DNA of 45,796 nucleotides from Caballeronia telluris (lineage in GTDB: Bacteria; Pseudomonadota; Gammaproteobacteria; Burkholderiales; Burkholderiaceae). The notes beneath the pieces are model-generated. The model made no database searches and was not told the origin of the DNA. It saw nothing but the letters and a program-made list of their open reading frames with translations. Below are positions 23,991-32,244 of this stretch, piece after piece. Position numbers and translations under genes: made by a program. Position 1 is the stretch's first letter. Every line of letters starts with the position of its first letter. The DNA lies in assembly GCF_001544495.1 (NCBI RefSeq), contig NZ_FCNZ02000034.1, forward strand, positions 1 through 45,796, read 5' to 3'.

Positions 23991-25160
23991 ATGGGTTGGA
24001 AAAACTTGCTGACGGAAGTGCCGGTCTGGATGATCGGCCGGTTCTATCCTCCACGACACGACCCGCACCGCGACGCGCCGCGCGAGATCCTCGTGCTGCG
24101 CCCGAACGATTTCGGCGAGCTGCTCACCACGACGCCGATCTTCGAGGCGTTGCGCAAGCGCTTTCCCAAGACGCGCCTCATCGCCGGCGTGGGCAGTTGG
24201 GGACGTCCGATCTTGGAGAACAATCCGTTCATCGATGAGATCGTCGACATCGACGCGCCCTGGAACAACAAGCTCGTCGAAGACCGCTCGCCTGGCAATG
24301 TATTGCGCTTCTTGCGCAAGTCGCCGCAGGTCGCGGCGCTACGCGCGCGAGGCGGTTTCGATGTCGGCATCGACGTGCTCGGCAGCTACATGGGCGCCTT
24401 GCTGATGATGCGTCTGGGCGTGCGATATCGCATCGGCGTGCGCGGCTATCGCGGCGGCCATAGCGCGTGCCACGAGTACATCGACTTCGCGCGACGGCAA
24501 TCCGGGCGGGCCGCGCTCGCGCAGGCCGAATTGCTGGGCGCGACCGGGTTGCCGGAGGCGCGTCCGCAACTCTTCCTGACCAAGAAAGAACGCGCCCGCG
24601 CGGCGAAAATCTGGAAGGCCGCCGTGCCGGGTCAGCGCACCGTGCGGCTGCTCGTCGGCATCGGGGCTGGCGTGCCGACCAAGGTATGGGACCCGCGTCA
24701 GGTCGGCGCCGCGCTCGCGCAAATCGCCCGCACGCTCGAAAGCGCGGGCGACACGTGCGACATCGTGATCGTCGGCAGCAAGGCCGATGAGGCGCGCGCC
24801 GCCGAAGCAATCGCCGCAGCGGGCCCGGGCGTGCCCGTCCGCTCGCTGGCGGGCGCCGTGCCGATGCGGATGGTTTTCGCGCTCGCCGAAGCGGCCACCG
24901 CCGTGCTGACGAACTCCTCGATGCTGATGCACGTCGCCGCCGCGTTCCGCCGGCCGACCGTCGCGGTGATCGGTGGCAGCATCACGCGGCCGACCGTTCA
25001 CGATGCGATCTGGGGTTATCCGGAGCACTATCGCAGCGTATCGCCGGACCATTACGTTGCAGACCAGCCCGCAAGGAACTGGCCGAGCGTCGAACGGGTC
25101 GTGCAGTCCGTGCTGGAGTCGCTTGCCACGCAGCGAACGCGCGTCAGCGCCGAGGTGTGA
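23991..25160 (+). CDS. glycosyltransferase family 9 (heptosyltransferase-like)
   Basis: The 389-residue product resembles ADP-heptose:LPS heptosyltransferases. The N-terminal domain has ILVLRPNDFGELLTTTPIFEALRKRFP and the partner-side VGSWGRPILENNPFIDEIVDID. The C-terminal nucleotide-sugar domain has VGIGAGVPTKVWDPRQVGAAL, DIVIVGSKADEARA, and LTNSSMLMHVAAAFRRPTVAVIG in place of the usual D-S/T-G-x-x-H stretch. The usual TNDSG-MHLA is here TNSSM-LMHVA, so the donor site is slightly altered. It should transfer a sugar to LPS core or another glycan at the cytoplasmic face. No other LPS gene is adjacent. GGGAGAAGC precedes the ATG. Confidence 0.88.
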   Translation: MGWKNLLTEVPVWMIGRFYPPRHDPHRDAPREILVLRPNDFGELLTTTPIFEALRKRFPKTRLIAGVGSWGRPILENNPFIDEIVDIDAPWNNKLVEDRSPGNVLRFLRKSPQVAALRARGGFDVGIDVLGSYMGALLMMRLGVRYRIGVRGYRGGHSACHEYIDFARRQSGRAALAQAELLGATGLPEARPQLFLTKKERARAAKIWKAAVPGQRTVRLLVGIGAGVPTKVWDPRQVGAALAQIARTLESAGDTCDIVIVGSKADEARAAEAIAAAGPGVPVRSLAGAVPMRMVFALAEAATAVLTNSSMLMHVAAAFRRPTVAVIGGSITRPTVHDAIWGYPEHYRSVSPDHYVADQPARNWPSVERVVQSVLESLATQRTRVSAEV

Positions 25161-25184
25161 CGGTGCGTCGGCGAAGATGCGGCG

Positions 25185-25313
25185 TCAGGCCCGCGCCTTC
25201 GCTGCGAAATAGTCCGCAGCCATGAGCCTGAAGGCCGTGACAGCAGGATTGTCCTGATCGGTGCGCCACGTCATGCTCATCATGATGGTGCTTCTGACCG
25301 TTGCCGAACCGCT
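25185..25313 (-). pseudogene. possible C-terminal remnant of a LysR-type regulator
   Basis: On the minus strand a short frame ends TMTWRTDQDNPAVTAFRLMA then ADYFAAKARA and a stop at 25185-25187. This resembles the last helix of many LysR regulators (a TWR, acidic, NP-x-V-x-AF pattern). A stop codon lies about 43 codons upstream, so no intact gene remains. Assignment is tentative. Confidence 0.25.
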
Positions 25314-25362
25314 CGCAGTTCAGGCGGACGGCACAACAGCGCACAAACGCGGCTAAGGCGCA

Positions 25363-25764
25363 CTAGCCGACGATCCGCGCCCATGCCGCCCGAAGACGGC
25401 GGGCGCGGTCTTCGAAGAGATACGAGCCAGCTAGCGTCAGCAGACCCGAAATCACGCCCGTGACGACCGCCTCGGCATACGGCATGCCGTAGTGATTGAC
25501 GTGCGAATAGGCGTCGCCCAGCATGGTGAGCGTGCCGACCACTAGCGCATTGCCGTACCGGTGGCCGTAGAGTTTCGACGCCGGCGTGAACGTCAGGAGC
25601 ACGGCCAGAATTCCCGTGAGGAAACCGGTCTGCAATGCAATCGTCCAGTGTGCCAGGCTCAGGACGTTGCCCCAGCTTCCCGGCATGCAGGTCATGCATG
25701 CGCTGGTCGGTTGCCAGAAGCGCTGGACGAACAGCCTGACGCGGCGTTTCCAATCGCTCGACAT
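25363..25764 (-). CDS. uncharacterised membrane protein
   Basis: A 133-residue protein with about three hydrophobic segments: ALQTGFLTGILAVLLTF, YGNALVVGTLTMLGDAYSHV and AEAVVTGVISGLLTLAGSYL. A CMTCMPGSWGN segment near residues 24-34 may be a cysteine pair at the membrane surface, and the C-terminus is basic. GGGGAAG lies upstream of the ATG at 25764; an in-frame ATG 7 codons upstream is less well spaced. No family is recognised. It is convergent with the GT9 gene. Confidence 0.7.
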   Translation of the reverse strand: MSSDWKRRVRLFVQRFWQPTSACMTCMPGSWGNVLSLAHWTIALQTGFLTGILAVLLTFTPASKLYGHRYGNALVVGTLTMLGDAYSHVNHYGMPYAEAVVTGVISGLLTLAGSYLFEDRARRLRAAWARIVG

Positions 25765-26061
25765 CGTGTCTTCCCCATCATGCATGTGTCATCGCTGACG
25801 CGTCTTCCATTATGGATCGCGAAGCCGCGCGCCGGACGCCAAACCACAGGCGGCGTGCGCCAGTTCGACACATCGAAACGGCAGGGATATTTCTAATTCT
25901 CGCGCTCGCGGAACCGTGCGATAACCGTTCGGGCGTCGTCGAACTGAAAGCCGGTGGCAGATGAGCTATCGTCGACGTCGCAGTCCTCGCGAGTGTCCAG
26001 GGGCGCTTGCGAAGGAGCCCCGCGCGGAACGTGGCCGCGCGGAAATCTACAGAACAAAACA

Positions 26062-26436
26062 ATGAGAATCCGAGCAACAGGGCTGGTGATCCGCCAAAGC
26101 GCGGTCTTGATGGTCAGAGAATATACGGGGATGTGGCTGCTACCGGGCGGCTCCGTCGCGCACGACGAGTTGCCCATCGTCGCCGCCATCCGCGAGTTGT
26201 ATGACGAAACCGGCGTCGAGGCGAGAGCGGCCGCGTTCCTCTTCGAACATGTCTCGGCGCATCACGTGCACCACGTGTATCGCATGGTCATCGCTGACCA
26301 TGCGCGTGTGCGCTCGGGCGTGGAGGTCGAGTCGGTGCAATGGGTCGATCATCGCGAAGTGTCGGACTGGCGCACGACGCCCGGCACGCGTGCCATCGTG
26401 GCGCGCGCGTTCTCGAGGTCGCCCGCGCTCGGTTAG
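26062..26436 (+). CDS. Nudix hydrolase
   Basis: A compact 124-residue protein with a full Nudix box: G30-x5-E36-x7-R44-E45-L46-x-D48-E49-x-G51-V52. The first of the two metal glutamates is aspartate (D48), a conservative change. The surroundings MWLLPGGSVAHDELPIVAAIRELYDETGVEA are typical. Nudix enzymes cleave nucleoside diphosphates linked to another group; the substrate is not predictable. The start at 26062 has a weak ribosome site; the frame is open further upstream without protein-like sequence. It converges with the sugar operon, whose last gene ends 10 bases beyond. Confidence 0.88.
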   Translation: MRIRATGLVIRQSAVLMVREYTGMWLLPGGSVAHDELPIVAAIRELYDETGVEARAAAFLFEHVSAHHVHHVYRMVIADHARVRSGVEVESVQWVDHREVSDWRTTPGTRAIVARAFSRSPALG

Positions 26437-26446
26437 CGCAACGCGT

Positions 26447-27322
26447 CTAGTGATGGGCCCGCGCCTTCGCTGCGGCGTTGATCCCGCCCGCGATGAACGT
26501 GCGTGCATGGGTCGCAAGATCCATGCTGTCGTCCCACAGGTTGCGCCATATCGCGAGCGCGTTGGACAACTGTTCGTTCACGACGGTCGACGAAAAACTC
26601 TCGAACGTGACCACGCCCTGATAGTCGATCATCGCGAGCGCGTGGAAGAACTGCGCGAAGTCGATCGTCCCGGAGCCGAGATAACCCCGATTGCTTTCGC
26701 CAATGTGAACGTAGCCGAGGCGCTTGCCGCACGCGAGCACCGGCTGCATGAAGTCGGACTCCTCGATGTTCATGTGATACGTGTCGAGATGCACGACGAC
26801 GTTAGGCGCGCCCACATCGTCCAGCATGGCGAGCGCCTGCGATGCCGTGTTCAGCAGATTGCTTTCATAGCGATTCACCACTTCGAGCCCGAGCGTGATG
26901 TTCTTCTTCAGCGCGAAGTCGGCGATACGCTTGAGCGAATCCACCGCATTGCGGCGGCCCTGCGCGGTGAGCGGCCGACCGTACTTCGCCATCGCGCCGT
27001 ACAGAATGCCGCCGAAGTAATTGCCGCCGAGTTCCGCAGTGATGCCGATGCCCTCTTCGAGCAGCGCGAGTCCGCGCGCGACCGTTGCCGGATCGTCGCT
27101 CGACACGTCGGCGTCGAGCGTCAGACCGCGCGAGCAGCCGATCTGAAGACCGTATTCCTGGAGCAGATCGCGGGTCATCGCAAGGTCCATGACCTTCGGC
27201 CCATGCAGCGACAGTTCGACGAGATCGAACCCGGCCTCTTTGGTCTGGCTGATGACCTTGCGCGTCGACTCCGGCGTCAGATCGCCGGCCCATACCAAAG
27301 CGTGAACACCCAGCGTATTCAT
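26447..27322 (-). CDS. ketose 3-epimerase (D-tagatose/D-psicose epimerase family)
   Basis: The 291-residue TIM-barrel protein has the metal ligands of the D-tagatose 3-epimerase family with identical spacing to the Pseudomonas cichorii enzyme (E152, D185, H211, E246): here E147 (LGLEVVNRYE), D180 (VVVHLDTYHMN), H206 (GYVHIGESNRG) and E241 (VTFESF). It should interconvert ketose epimers at C3. It is the last gene of the minus-strand sugar transport operon and its ATG overlaps the upstream permease stop by 4 bases. AGGAG precedes the start. The spacing match is strong support for a working active site; the natural sugar is unknown. Confidence 0.9.
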   Translation of the reverse strand: MNTLGVHALVWAGDLTPESTRKVISQTKEAGFDLVELSLHGPKVMDLAMTRDLLQEYGLQIGCSRGLTLDADVSSDDPATVARGLALLEEGIGITAELGGNYFGGILYGAMAKYGRPLTAQGRRNAVDSLKRIADFALKKNITLGLEVVNRYESNLLNTASQALAMLDDVGAPNVVVHLDTYHMNIEESDFMQPVLACGKRLGYVHIGESNRGYLGSGTIDFAQFFHALAMIDYQGVVTFESFSSTVVNEQLSNALAIWRNLWDDSMDLATHARTFIAGGINAAAKARAHH

Positions 27323-28350
27323 TGTGCGACTCCTCCCGAAGCGGTCACGCGTCTGCGGACCAAGGACTGAAAAAAGCCGTTCGCCCACGCCCAGCGGATG
27401 AGCATCACGGCAAGCAAGAACACGCCCCACAAGGCCGTGGCGAGGTGCTGGTTGGCGCCGAGCAGGTTCAGCCCCGACGCGATCACTTGCAGGATCACGA
27501 GCGCGATCACGACTGGCACGACGCGCCCGAAGCCGCCGAACGGATCGACGCGGCCGAGGAAGCAGGCGAGGACGGCAATCAGCAGGAATGCCTCGCCGTG
27601 ACCGACGCGCACCGAGTTGAAGCGCGCGGCCATCACGACACCGGCGACACCGCACATCAGGCCGGACAGCATGTAGATGCGCGTGACGGCGCGCGTCGTG
27701 GCGATCCCCGAATAGCGCGTGGCCTCGAGGTTCGATCCGATCATGCGCGTGGCGAAGCCGAGTCGTGAACGCGTCATCACGACGTGCCAGAGCGCCGCGC
27801 ATCCGGCGAAGATCCAGAGCGGGATCGGCACGCCGAACAACAGGCCGTTTCCCATCTCGCGCACGAAAGGCGGGAAGCCGGAGATGTCGCCGCCGTGGGT
27901 CAGGAATTCGCCCAGCCCGCGCAGGAAGATCATCATCGAGAGCGAGACCAGGATCGGACTTGCGCCGGTGCGCGCGATGATCGCGCCCATCAGCCAGCCG
28001 GCGGCGGCGCCCGTGGCGAGCGCTGCGGCAATCCCGAGCGCGATGGCGCCCGCGCCCGCGTCCGCGCCGCCTTGCGAGTGCAGCACCCACGCCATCGTCA
28101 GCCCGGCGATATTGGCGGTGAACGTCACCGCGAGATTGAAGCCGCCCGAGATCAGCGGCATCAGCATCGCAAGCGTGAAGAGTCCCAGTTCCGGCAGTTG
28201 GAACGCCACCGAGACGAACGTGCTGGTGGAGAAAAAGCGATCGGAGGCAAAGCTCATGACCGCGATCACGAAGGCGAGAAACCCGAGCAGGCCGACGACA
28301 TCGGGAGGCACGAGCGGCACGCCCGCGCGTTGTGACGACAGGAGTTTCAT
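27319..28350 (-). CDS. sugar ABC transporter permease (RbsC/LsrD type)
   Basis: A 343-residue inner-membrane protein with about ten hydrophobic helices and the branched permease landmarks of carbohydrate uptake family 2: ELGLFTLAMLMPLISGGFNLAVTF, ILVSLSMMIFLRGLGEFL, and GSNLEATRYSGIATTRAVTRIYMLSG (the ATPase-contact loop). It forms the channel with the adjacent permease. It overlaps both neighbours (4 bases each side), so it is translationally coupled to them. The N-terminus is cytoplasmic. Confidence 0.93.
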   Translation of the reverse strand: MKLLSSQRAGVPLVPPDVVGLLGFLAFVIAVMSFASDRFFSTSTFVSVAFQLPELGLFTLAMLMPLISGGFNLAVTFTANIAGLTMAWVLHSQGGADAGAGAIALGIAAALATGAAAGWLMGAIIARTGASPILVSLSMMIFLRGLGEFLTHGGDISGFPPFVREMGNGLLFGVPIPLWIFAGCAALWHVVMTRSRLGFATRMIGSNLEATRYSGIATTRAVTRIYMLSGLMCGVAGVVMAARFNSVRVGHGEAFLLIAVLACFLGRVDPFGGFGRVVPVVIALVILQVIASGLNLLGANQHLATALWGVFLLAVMLIRWAWANGFFQSLVRRRVTASGGVAQ

Positions 28351-29360
28351 GATCTCGCCTCTGCGCGTGGCGAAGTGAACCGCGATCCGACGAGCTTCGC
28401 AAAGCCGCCGCTCGACATCGTGATGGCAATCAGGATGATCGCGCCGATGATCATCTTGAACGCGTAGGGCGAGATGCCGAGCAGGTTCAGCCCGTTCGCT
28501 GTGATGGCGGTCAGCAGGATGCCGAGGATGGCGCCGAGGATCGTGCCGCGTCCGCCGCCGAGCCGCGCGCCGCCGAGCACCACCGCGGCGAGCACATCGA
28601 GTTCGCGGCCGTAGAGCGCGTTAGGCACCACTTCCTGCACGTAGTGCGCCTGCATGAGCCCGGCGATGCCGGCCATCATCCCGAGCCAGCCGAACGCGAC
28701 ATAGTGCATCGTGCCGATGTTGATCCCGACGCGTCGCGCCGCTTCCGGGTTGTCGCCCATCGCATAGAGTTGCCGCCCCGTGGTCGTGCGGCGCAGCAGG
28801 AACCAGGTGGCCGCCACCATGACGACCATCACCGCGACGGGCAGCGCGAGATCCGCGACGCCGCTCGACGTCTTCAGCTGGATCAGCGAAACGCGATGCG
28901 TCCACCAGTCCGGCAGGTCGTAGATCGAGACGCCGCCCGTCAGGAACATCAGGCCGCCGAAGAACACGTTGAAGGTCGCGATCGTCACGACGATCGAGAC
29001 GATGCGGAACCGGTAGATGATCGTGGCGTTGATGGCGCCCAGCAGGAAGCCGAACACGGCCGCCGCGAGAAAGCCGATCGCCCAGTTGCCGCCGCCGAGC
29101 TGGATGACCGTCAGCGCGGTCAGGTACTGGACCACGGACGCGCCCACGGCGAACGAGATGTCGATGCCGCCCGCGATCAGCACGACGAGCAGCCCCGCGG
29201 CGAAGATGATGTTGACCGAACTCTGGTTGAGCAGATCGAACAGGTTGGGCAGCGTGAGAAAGGTCGTGGTCGAGAGGCCCAGGCCGACGACCATCGCCGC
29301 GATGAGCAGGATCAGGAGCGCTTCGATCGAACCGATGCCCCATTTGCGCAGATCAGGCAT
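28347..29360 (-). CDS. sugar ABC transporter permease (RbsC/LsrC type)
   Basis: A 337-residue permease with about nine to ten transmembrane helices. The GGIDISFAVGASVV segment near residue 65, IVVTIATFNVFFGGLMFL, and the EAA-like loop with GDNPEAARRVGINIGTMHY are typical of family-2 carbohydrate permeases. It pairs with the permease encoded downstream. It overlaps the ATPase gene by 8 bases. The sequence shows no truncation. Confidence 0.93.
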   Translation of the reverse strand: MPDLRKWGIGSIEALLILLIAAMVVGLGLSTTTFLTLPNLFDLLNQSSVNIIFAAGLLVVLIAGGIDISFAVGASVVQYLTALTVIQLGGGNWAIGFLAAAVFGFLLGAINATIIYRFRIVSIVVTIATFNVFFGGLMFLTGGVSIYDLPDWWTHRVSLIQLKTSSGVADLALPVAVMVVMVAATWFLLRRTTTGRQLYAMGDNPEAARRVGINIGTMHYVAFGWLGMMAGIAGLMQAHYVQEVVPNALYGRELDVLAAVVLGGARLGGGRGTILGAILGILLTAITANGLNLLGISPYAFKMIIGAIILIAITMSSGGFAKLVGSRFTSPRAEARS

Positions 29361-30921
29361 GGACGTCTCCTTCGATCCGGTCCATCGTGGTGGCGCCCGG
29401 CAGATACTCCGCCACGATGCGGCCGAGGCGCATGTGCAGGATGCGGTCCGCGTTGAAGTAGACCTCGGGAATCTCGTCCGAGATCAGCAGGATCGCCATG
29501 CCCTGTGCCGCAAGCTGATGGATGATCGCGAAGATGCCGGCGCGCGCGCCCACGTCGACGCCGACGGTCGGTGAATCGAGAATCAGCAGCTTTGGGTTGG
29601 TCGCGAGCCACTTGGCGAGCACGATGCGCTGCTGGTTGCCGCCCGAGAGCGTCGACACCGCGTCCTCCGGCTTGCCGATCTTGACGGCCAGCTTCCTGAT
29701 CCAGTCGTCGATCAGCGCGCCGCGCTTCGCCGGGTCGATCAGATGCGCCGGGCCGAGCAGGTTGTCGAGCACCGCCGCGACGGTGTTGTCGCCGATCGAC
29801 TGCGGTTGCACGAGGCCGAGCGAGAGCCGGTCTTCCGACACATACGCGATGCCCGCGCGAATCGCCTGACGGTTGGAGCGCAGCGACAACGCCTCGCCGT
29901 TGAGCCGGATCGAACCGGAACTCGCGGGCGACATACCGAAGAGCGTCAGCGCGAGTTCCGTTCGCCCCGCGCCGAGCCGGCCCGTGAGGCCGAGGATTTC
30001 CCCTTTCCTGATGGAGAGCGACACGCCGTCGTATTCGCCCCGGCGCGTCAGGCCTTCGACCTGCAGCACGACCGGCGCCCTGGAGAGATCCGTGCTGCGC
30101 ACCGCATAGTCGAACGTGCGCCCGGTCATCAGTTCGGTGAGCCGGGTTTGCGTCATGCCGGCGGTCGGGAAGGTGCCGACGTACTGTCCGTCGCGCAGCA
30201 CGGTCACGCGCGTGCAGACGTCGAGCACTTCGGCAAGGCGGTGGCTCACGAACACGACCGCGATCCCGTCCGCCGAAAGACGCCGGACGATCGCAAGCAG
30301 CGCCTCGGTCTCCGCGTGCGACAGCGAGGCGGTCGGCTCGTCCATGAACACGAGCCGCGCATCCGCGACGAGCGCCCGCGCGATCGCGACCGTCTGCCGC
30401 TGCGCGATCGACAGCGTGCGCACCGAGCGGTCGAGGTCGATGGCGACGCCCAGGCGCGCCAGGATACGGCGCGCCGCGTCCTTCATCTGCCGGTAGTTCA
30501 CGAGGCGCGGGCGCGGCCCGAGGTTCTGCTCGAATGCGATGTTTTCCGCGACGGTCATCTCCGGAAACAGCGCAAGGTCCTGCCAGATCACCTGGATGCC
30601 GAGGTCGCGCGCCTTCGCCGGATTCAGCCCTTCGATCGACTGCCCGTCCATCAGCATCACGGCCCCGGCTTCCGGCTGATAGACACCGCTGATCACTTTG
30701 ATCAACGTGCTCTTGCCGCAGCCGTTTTCGCCCGCGAGGCAGACCACTTCGCCCGGCATGATGTCGAACTTCACGGACTGCAGCGCCTTCACGCCGCCGA
30801 ATATCTTGGAGATGTTGTCGAGCTTGAGCAGTCCGGTGCGGCCGGCGTCGACGGGATTCGCCGCACCGTCCGCCCGATCCGGCTGCACCGCGTGGTGATC
30901 CGGGGAAGCTGCTGTCGTCAT
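29353..30921 (-). CDS. sugar ABC transporter ATPase with two ABC domains
   Basis: The 522-residue protein has tandem ABC domains. The first has Walker A GENGCGKST, a signature-like LSIAQRQTVAIARAL, and Walker B LVFMDEPTASLS. The second has a degenerate Walker A (GRLGAGRTEL) and the canonical signature LSGGNQQRIVLAKWL, followed by LLILDSPTVGVDVGAR. This asymmetric pattern is typical of RbsA/LsrA/MglA proteins. It energises uptake through the two adjacent permeases. Its gene overlaps the downstream permease by 8 bases and lies 91 bases after the binding protein gene. Confidence 0.94.
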   Translation of the reverse strand: MTTAASPDHHAVQPDRADGAANPVDAGRTGLLKLDNISKIFGGVKALQSVKFDIMPGEVVCLAGENGCGKSTLIKVISGVYQPEAGAVMLMDGQSIEGLNPAKARDLGIQVIWQDLALFPEMTVAENIAFEQNLGPRPRLVNYRQMKDAARRILARLGVAIDLDRSVRTLSIAQRQTVAIARALVADARLVFMDEPTASLSHAETEALLAIVRRLSADGIAVVFVSHRLAEVLDVCTRVTVLRDGQYVGTFPTAGMTQTRLTELMTGRTFDYAVRSTDLSRAPVVLQVEGLTRRGEYDGVSLSIRKGEILGLTGRLGAGRTELALTLFGMSPASSGSIRLNGEALSLRSNRQAIRAGIAYVSEDRLSLGLVQPQSIGDNTVAAVLDNLLGPAHLIDPAKRGALIDDWIRKLAVKIGKPEDAVSTLSGGNQQRIVLAKWLATNPKLLILDSPTVGVDVGARAGIFAIIHQLAAQGMAILLISDEIPEVYFNADRILHMRLGRIVAEYLPGATTMDRIEGDVHA

Positions 30922-31012
30922 GGGAACGCTCCAATGCCGCCGATGGCGGGCCGGCTGATCCGAGCACGGTCGAGCCGTCGTGCGGCTCTACGCATGCCAA
31001 AAGACGCTGCGC

Positions 31013-32005
31013 TCAGAGGCCCGACTTCGCGAGATCGTCGACCGTCTTCTCGTTCAGTTCGACGAGTTGATCGACGATCAGATTGTGACCATCGGGATGA
31101 ACGACGCCGAGGCCCGGAATATTCGTGCCGTCCTTGATCGGTTCGCCCTTCGCGACCATCACGCCCAGCGTCACGAACACTTCGCCCGCCTGCTTCGGAT
31201 TCCACATGTAGCCGCCCGTCAACACGCCGTCGTGCACGAGACGCTTGCCCTGTCCCGGCGAGAACGGCCCGAGCACGAGCACCTTTCCTTTCGCCTGTCT
31301 CTCCGCGACCGCGCGCGCGGCCCCGATCGGCCCCTGGCTGCCGAACGCGAGAATCGCCTTCAGGTCGGGATGCGCGCGCATCAGATCGAGCGCGGTCTTG
31401 CGCGACGCGTCCACGTCCTCCGCGACGCCGTAGCGGTCGCCGACGAGCTTCATGCCCGGATAGTTGGCCTTGAGGTAAGCGATCGCCGCATCGGCCCACG
31501 CGTTGTGAAGCGGCACGGTGAGCGACCCCACGAACACCGCATACTCGCCCTTGCCGTTAAGCGCCGTGGCGAGCTTCTTCGCGTACGCTTCGCCGAAGCC
31601 CTTGACCGACGCGAGTTCGAAGTCCCAGTCGGCGTTCTTCTGCTTCGGCGACTCGTGAGTGATGACCTTGATGCCCGCGGCCCGCGCCCGCTGCAACACC
31701 GGCTCCAGCACTTCGGCATCGTTCGGCACCACGCCGATCACGTCGACCTTCTGCGCAATCAGATCCTCGATCGCGCGCACCTGGAGCGCCGGGTCGGCGC
31801 TCGTCGGGCCCACCATGAAGGCTTTGACGCCGAGCTTCTCGGCCTGCTGCTTGATCCCGGCGTCCATCGCGTTGAACCAGGGAATGCCGCCGATCTTCAC
31901 GACCACGCCGATGACCGGCTTGTCAGGCGAAGCCGAAGCAAGGCCGGCTGACAGCGCGAACGCAACGACGCCCGCAAACAGGGTGCGTACCAGTTTCTTC
32001 GACAT
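31013..32005 (-). CDS. periplasmic sugar-binding protein (LsrB/RhaS-like)
   Basis: The 330-residue product has a signal peptide (MSKKLVRTLFAGVVAFALSAGLASA) and two Rossmann-like lobes of the type I periplasmic binding fold. Segments such as VIGVVVKIGGIPWFNAMDAGI, SADPALQVRAIEDLIAQKVD and VIGVVPNDAEVLEPVL resemble the AI-2/rhamnose-binding group. The ATG at 32005 has GGAGGAGACA upstream. This is the first gene of the operon and is transcribed away from the LacI-type repressor. The ligand cannot be read from sequence; the ketose epimerase suggests a ketose or related sugar. Confidence 0.92.
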   Translation of the reverse strand: MSKKLVRTLFAGVVAFALSAGLASASPDKPVIGVVVKIGGIPWFNAMDAGIKQQAEKLGVKAFMVGPTSADPALQVRAIEDLIAQKVDVIGVVPNDAEVLEPVLQRARAAGIKVITHESPKQKNADWDFELASVKGFGEAYAKKLATALNGKGEYAVFVGSLTVPLHNAWADAAIAYLKANYPGMKLVGDRYGVAEDVDASRKTALDLMRAHPDLKAILAFGSQGPIGAARAVAERQAKGKVLVLGPFSPGQGKRLVHDGVLTGGYMWNPKQAGEVFVTLGVMVAKGEPIKDGTNIPGLGVVHPDGHNLIVDQLVELNEKTVDDLAKSGL

Positions 32006-32093
32006 TGTCTCCTCCGCTGAACCGCTGGCGACCGTCGCCGAACGGCCAATTAGGTGGTGGAATTGCTCGCTGCCCGCTGAACCTGACACGTCC

Positions 32094-32111
32094 TGCTAAA
32101 TCCATTCAGCA
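32094..32111. promoter_or_regulatory. LacI-type operator, copy 1
   Basis: TGCTAAATCCATTCAGCA is an 18-bp palindrome with one mismatched pair, centred on CC. It matches copy 2 in all but two symmetric positions. It lies 89 bases upstream of the binding protein gene and is a good target for the adjacent LacI-family repressor. Confidence 0.75.
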
Positions 32112-32125
32112 TTCAGTGACACGGA

Positions 32126-32143
32126 TGCTGAATCCATTTAGCA
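32126..32143. promoter_or_regulatory. LacI-type operator, copy 2
   Basis: TGCTGAATCCATTTAGCA is the mirror image of copy 1 and lies 32 bp away centre to centre, about three helical turns. On the minus strand a possible -35 (TTGACC, plus-strand 32148-32153) lies just outside it, so a bound repressor would cover the sugar-operon promoter. Confidence 0.75.
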
Positions 32144-32244
32144 TAAGGGTCAATCGGGTAAATACCCTGCCCTCAAGCGTGCGCCCGACAGTGTCCGGCA
32201 TCGCGGTAAAGTGTGAACGGGCGTGCTTTTGGAGTGAACGGCAG

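Noticed and set aside
23906..24238. Frame overlapping the start of the GT9 gene
   Set aside because: It reads through the GT9 coding region in another frame and becomes Arg/Ala-rich; no independent support.
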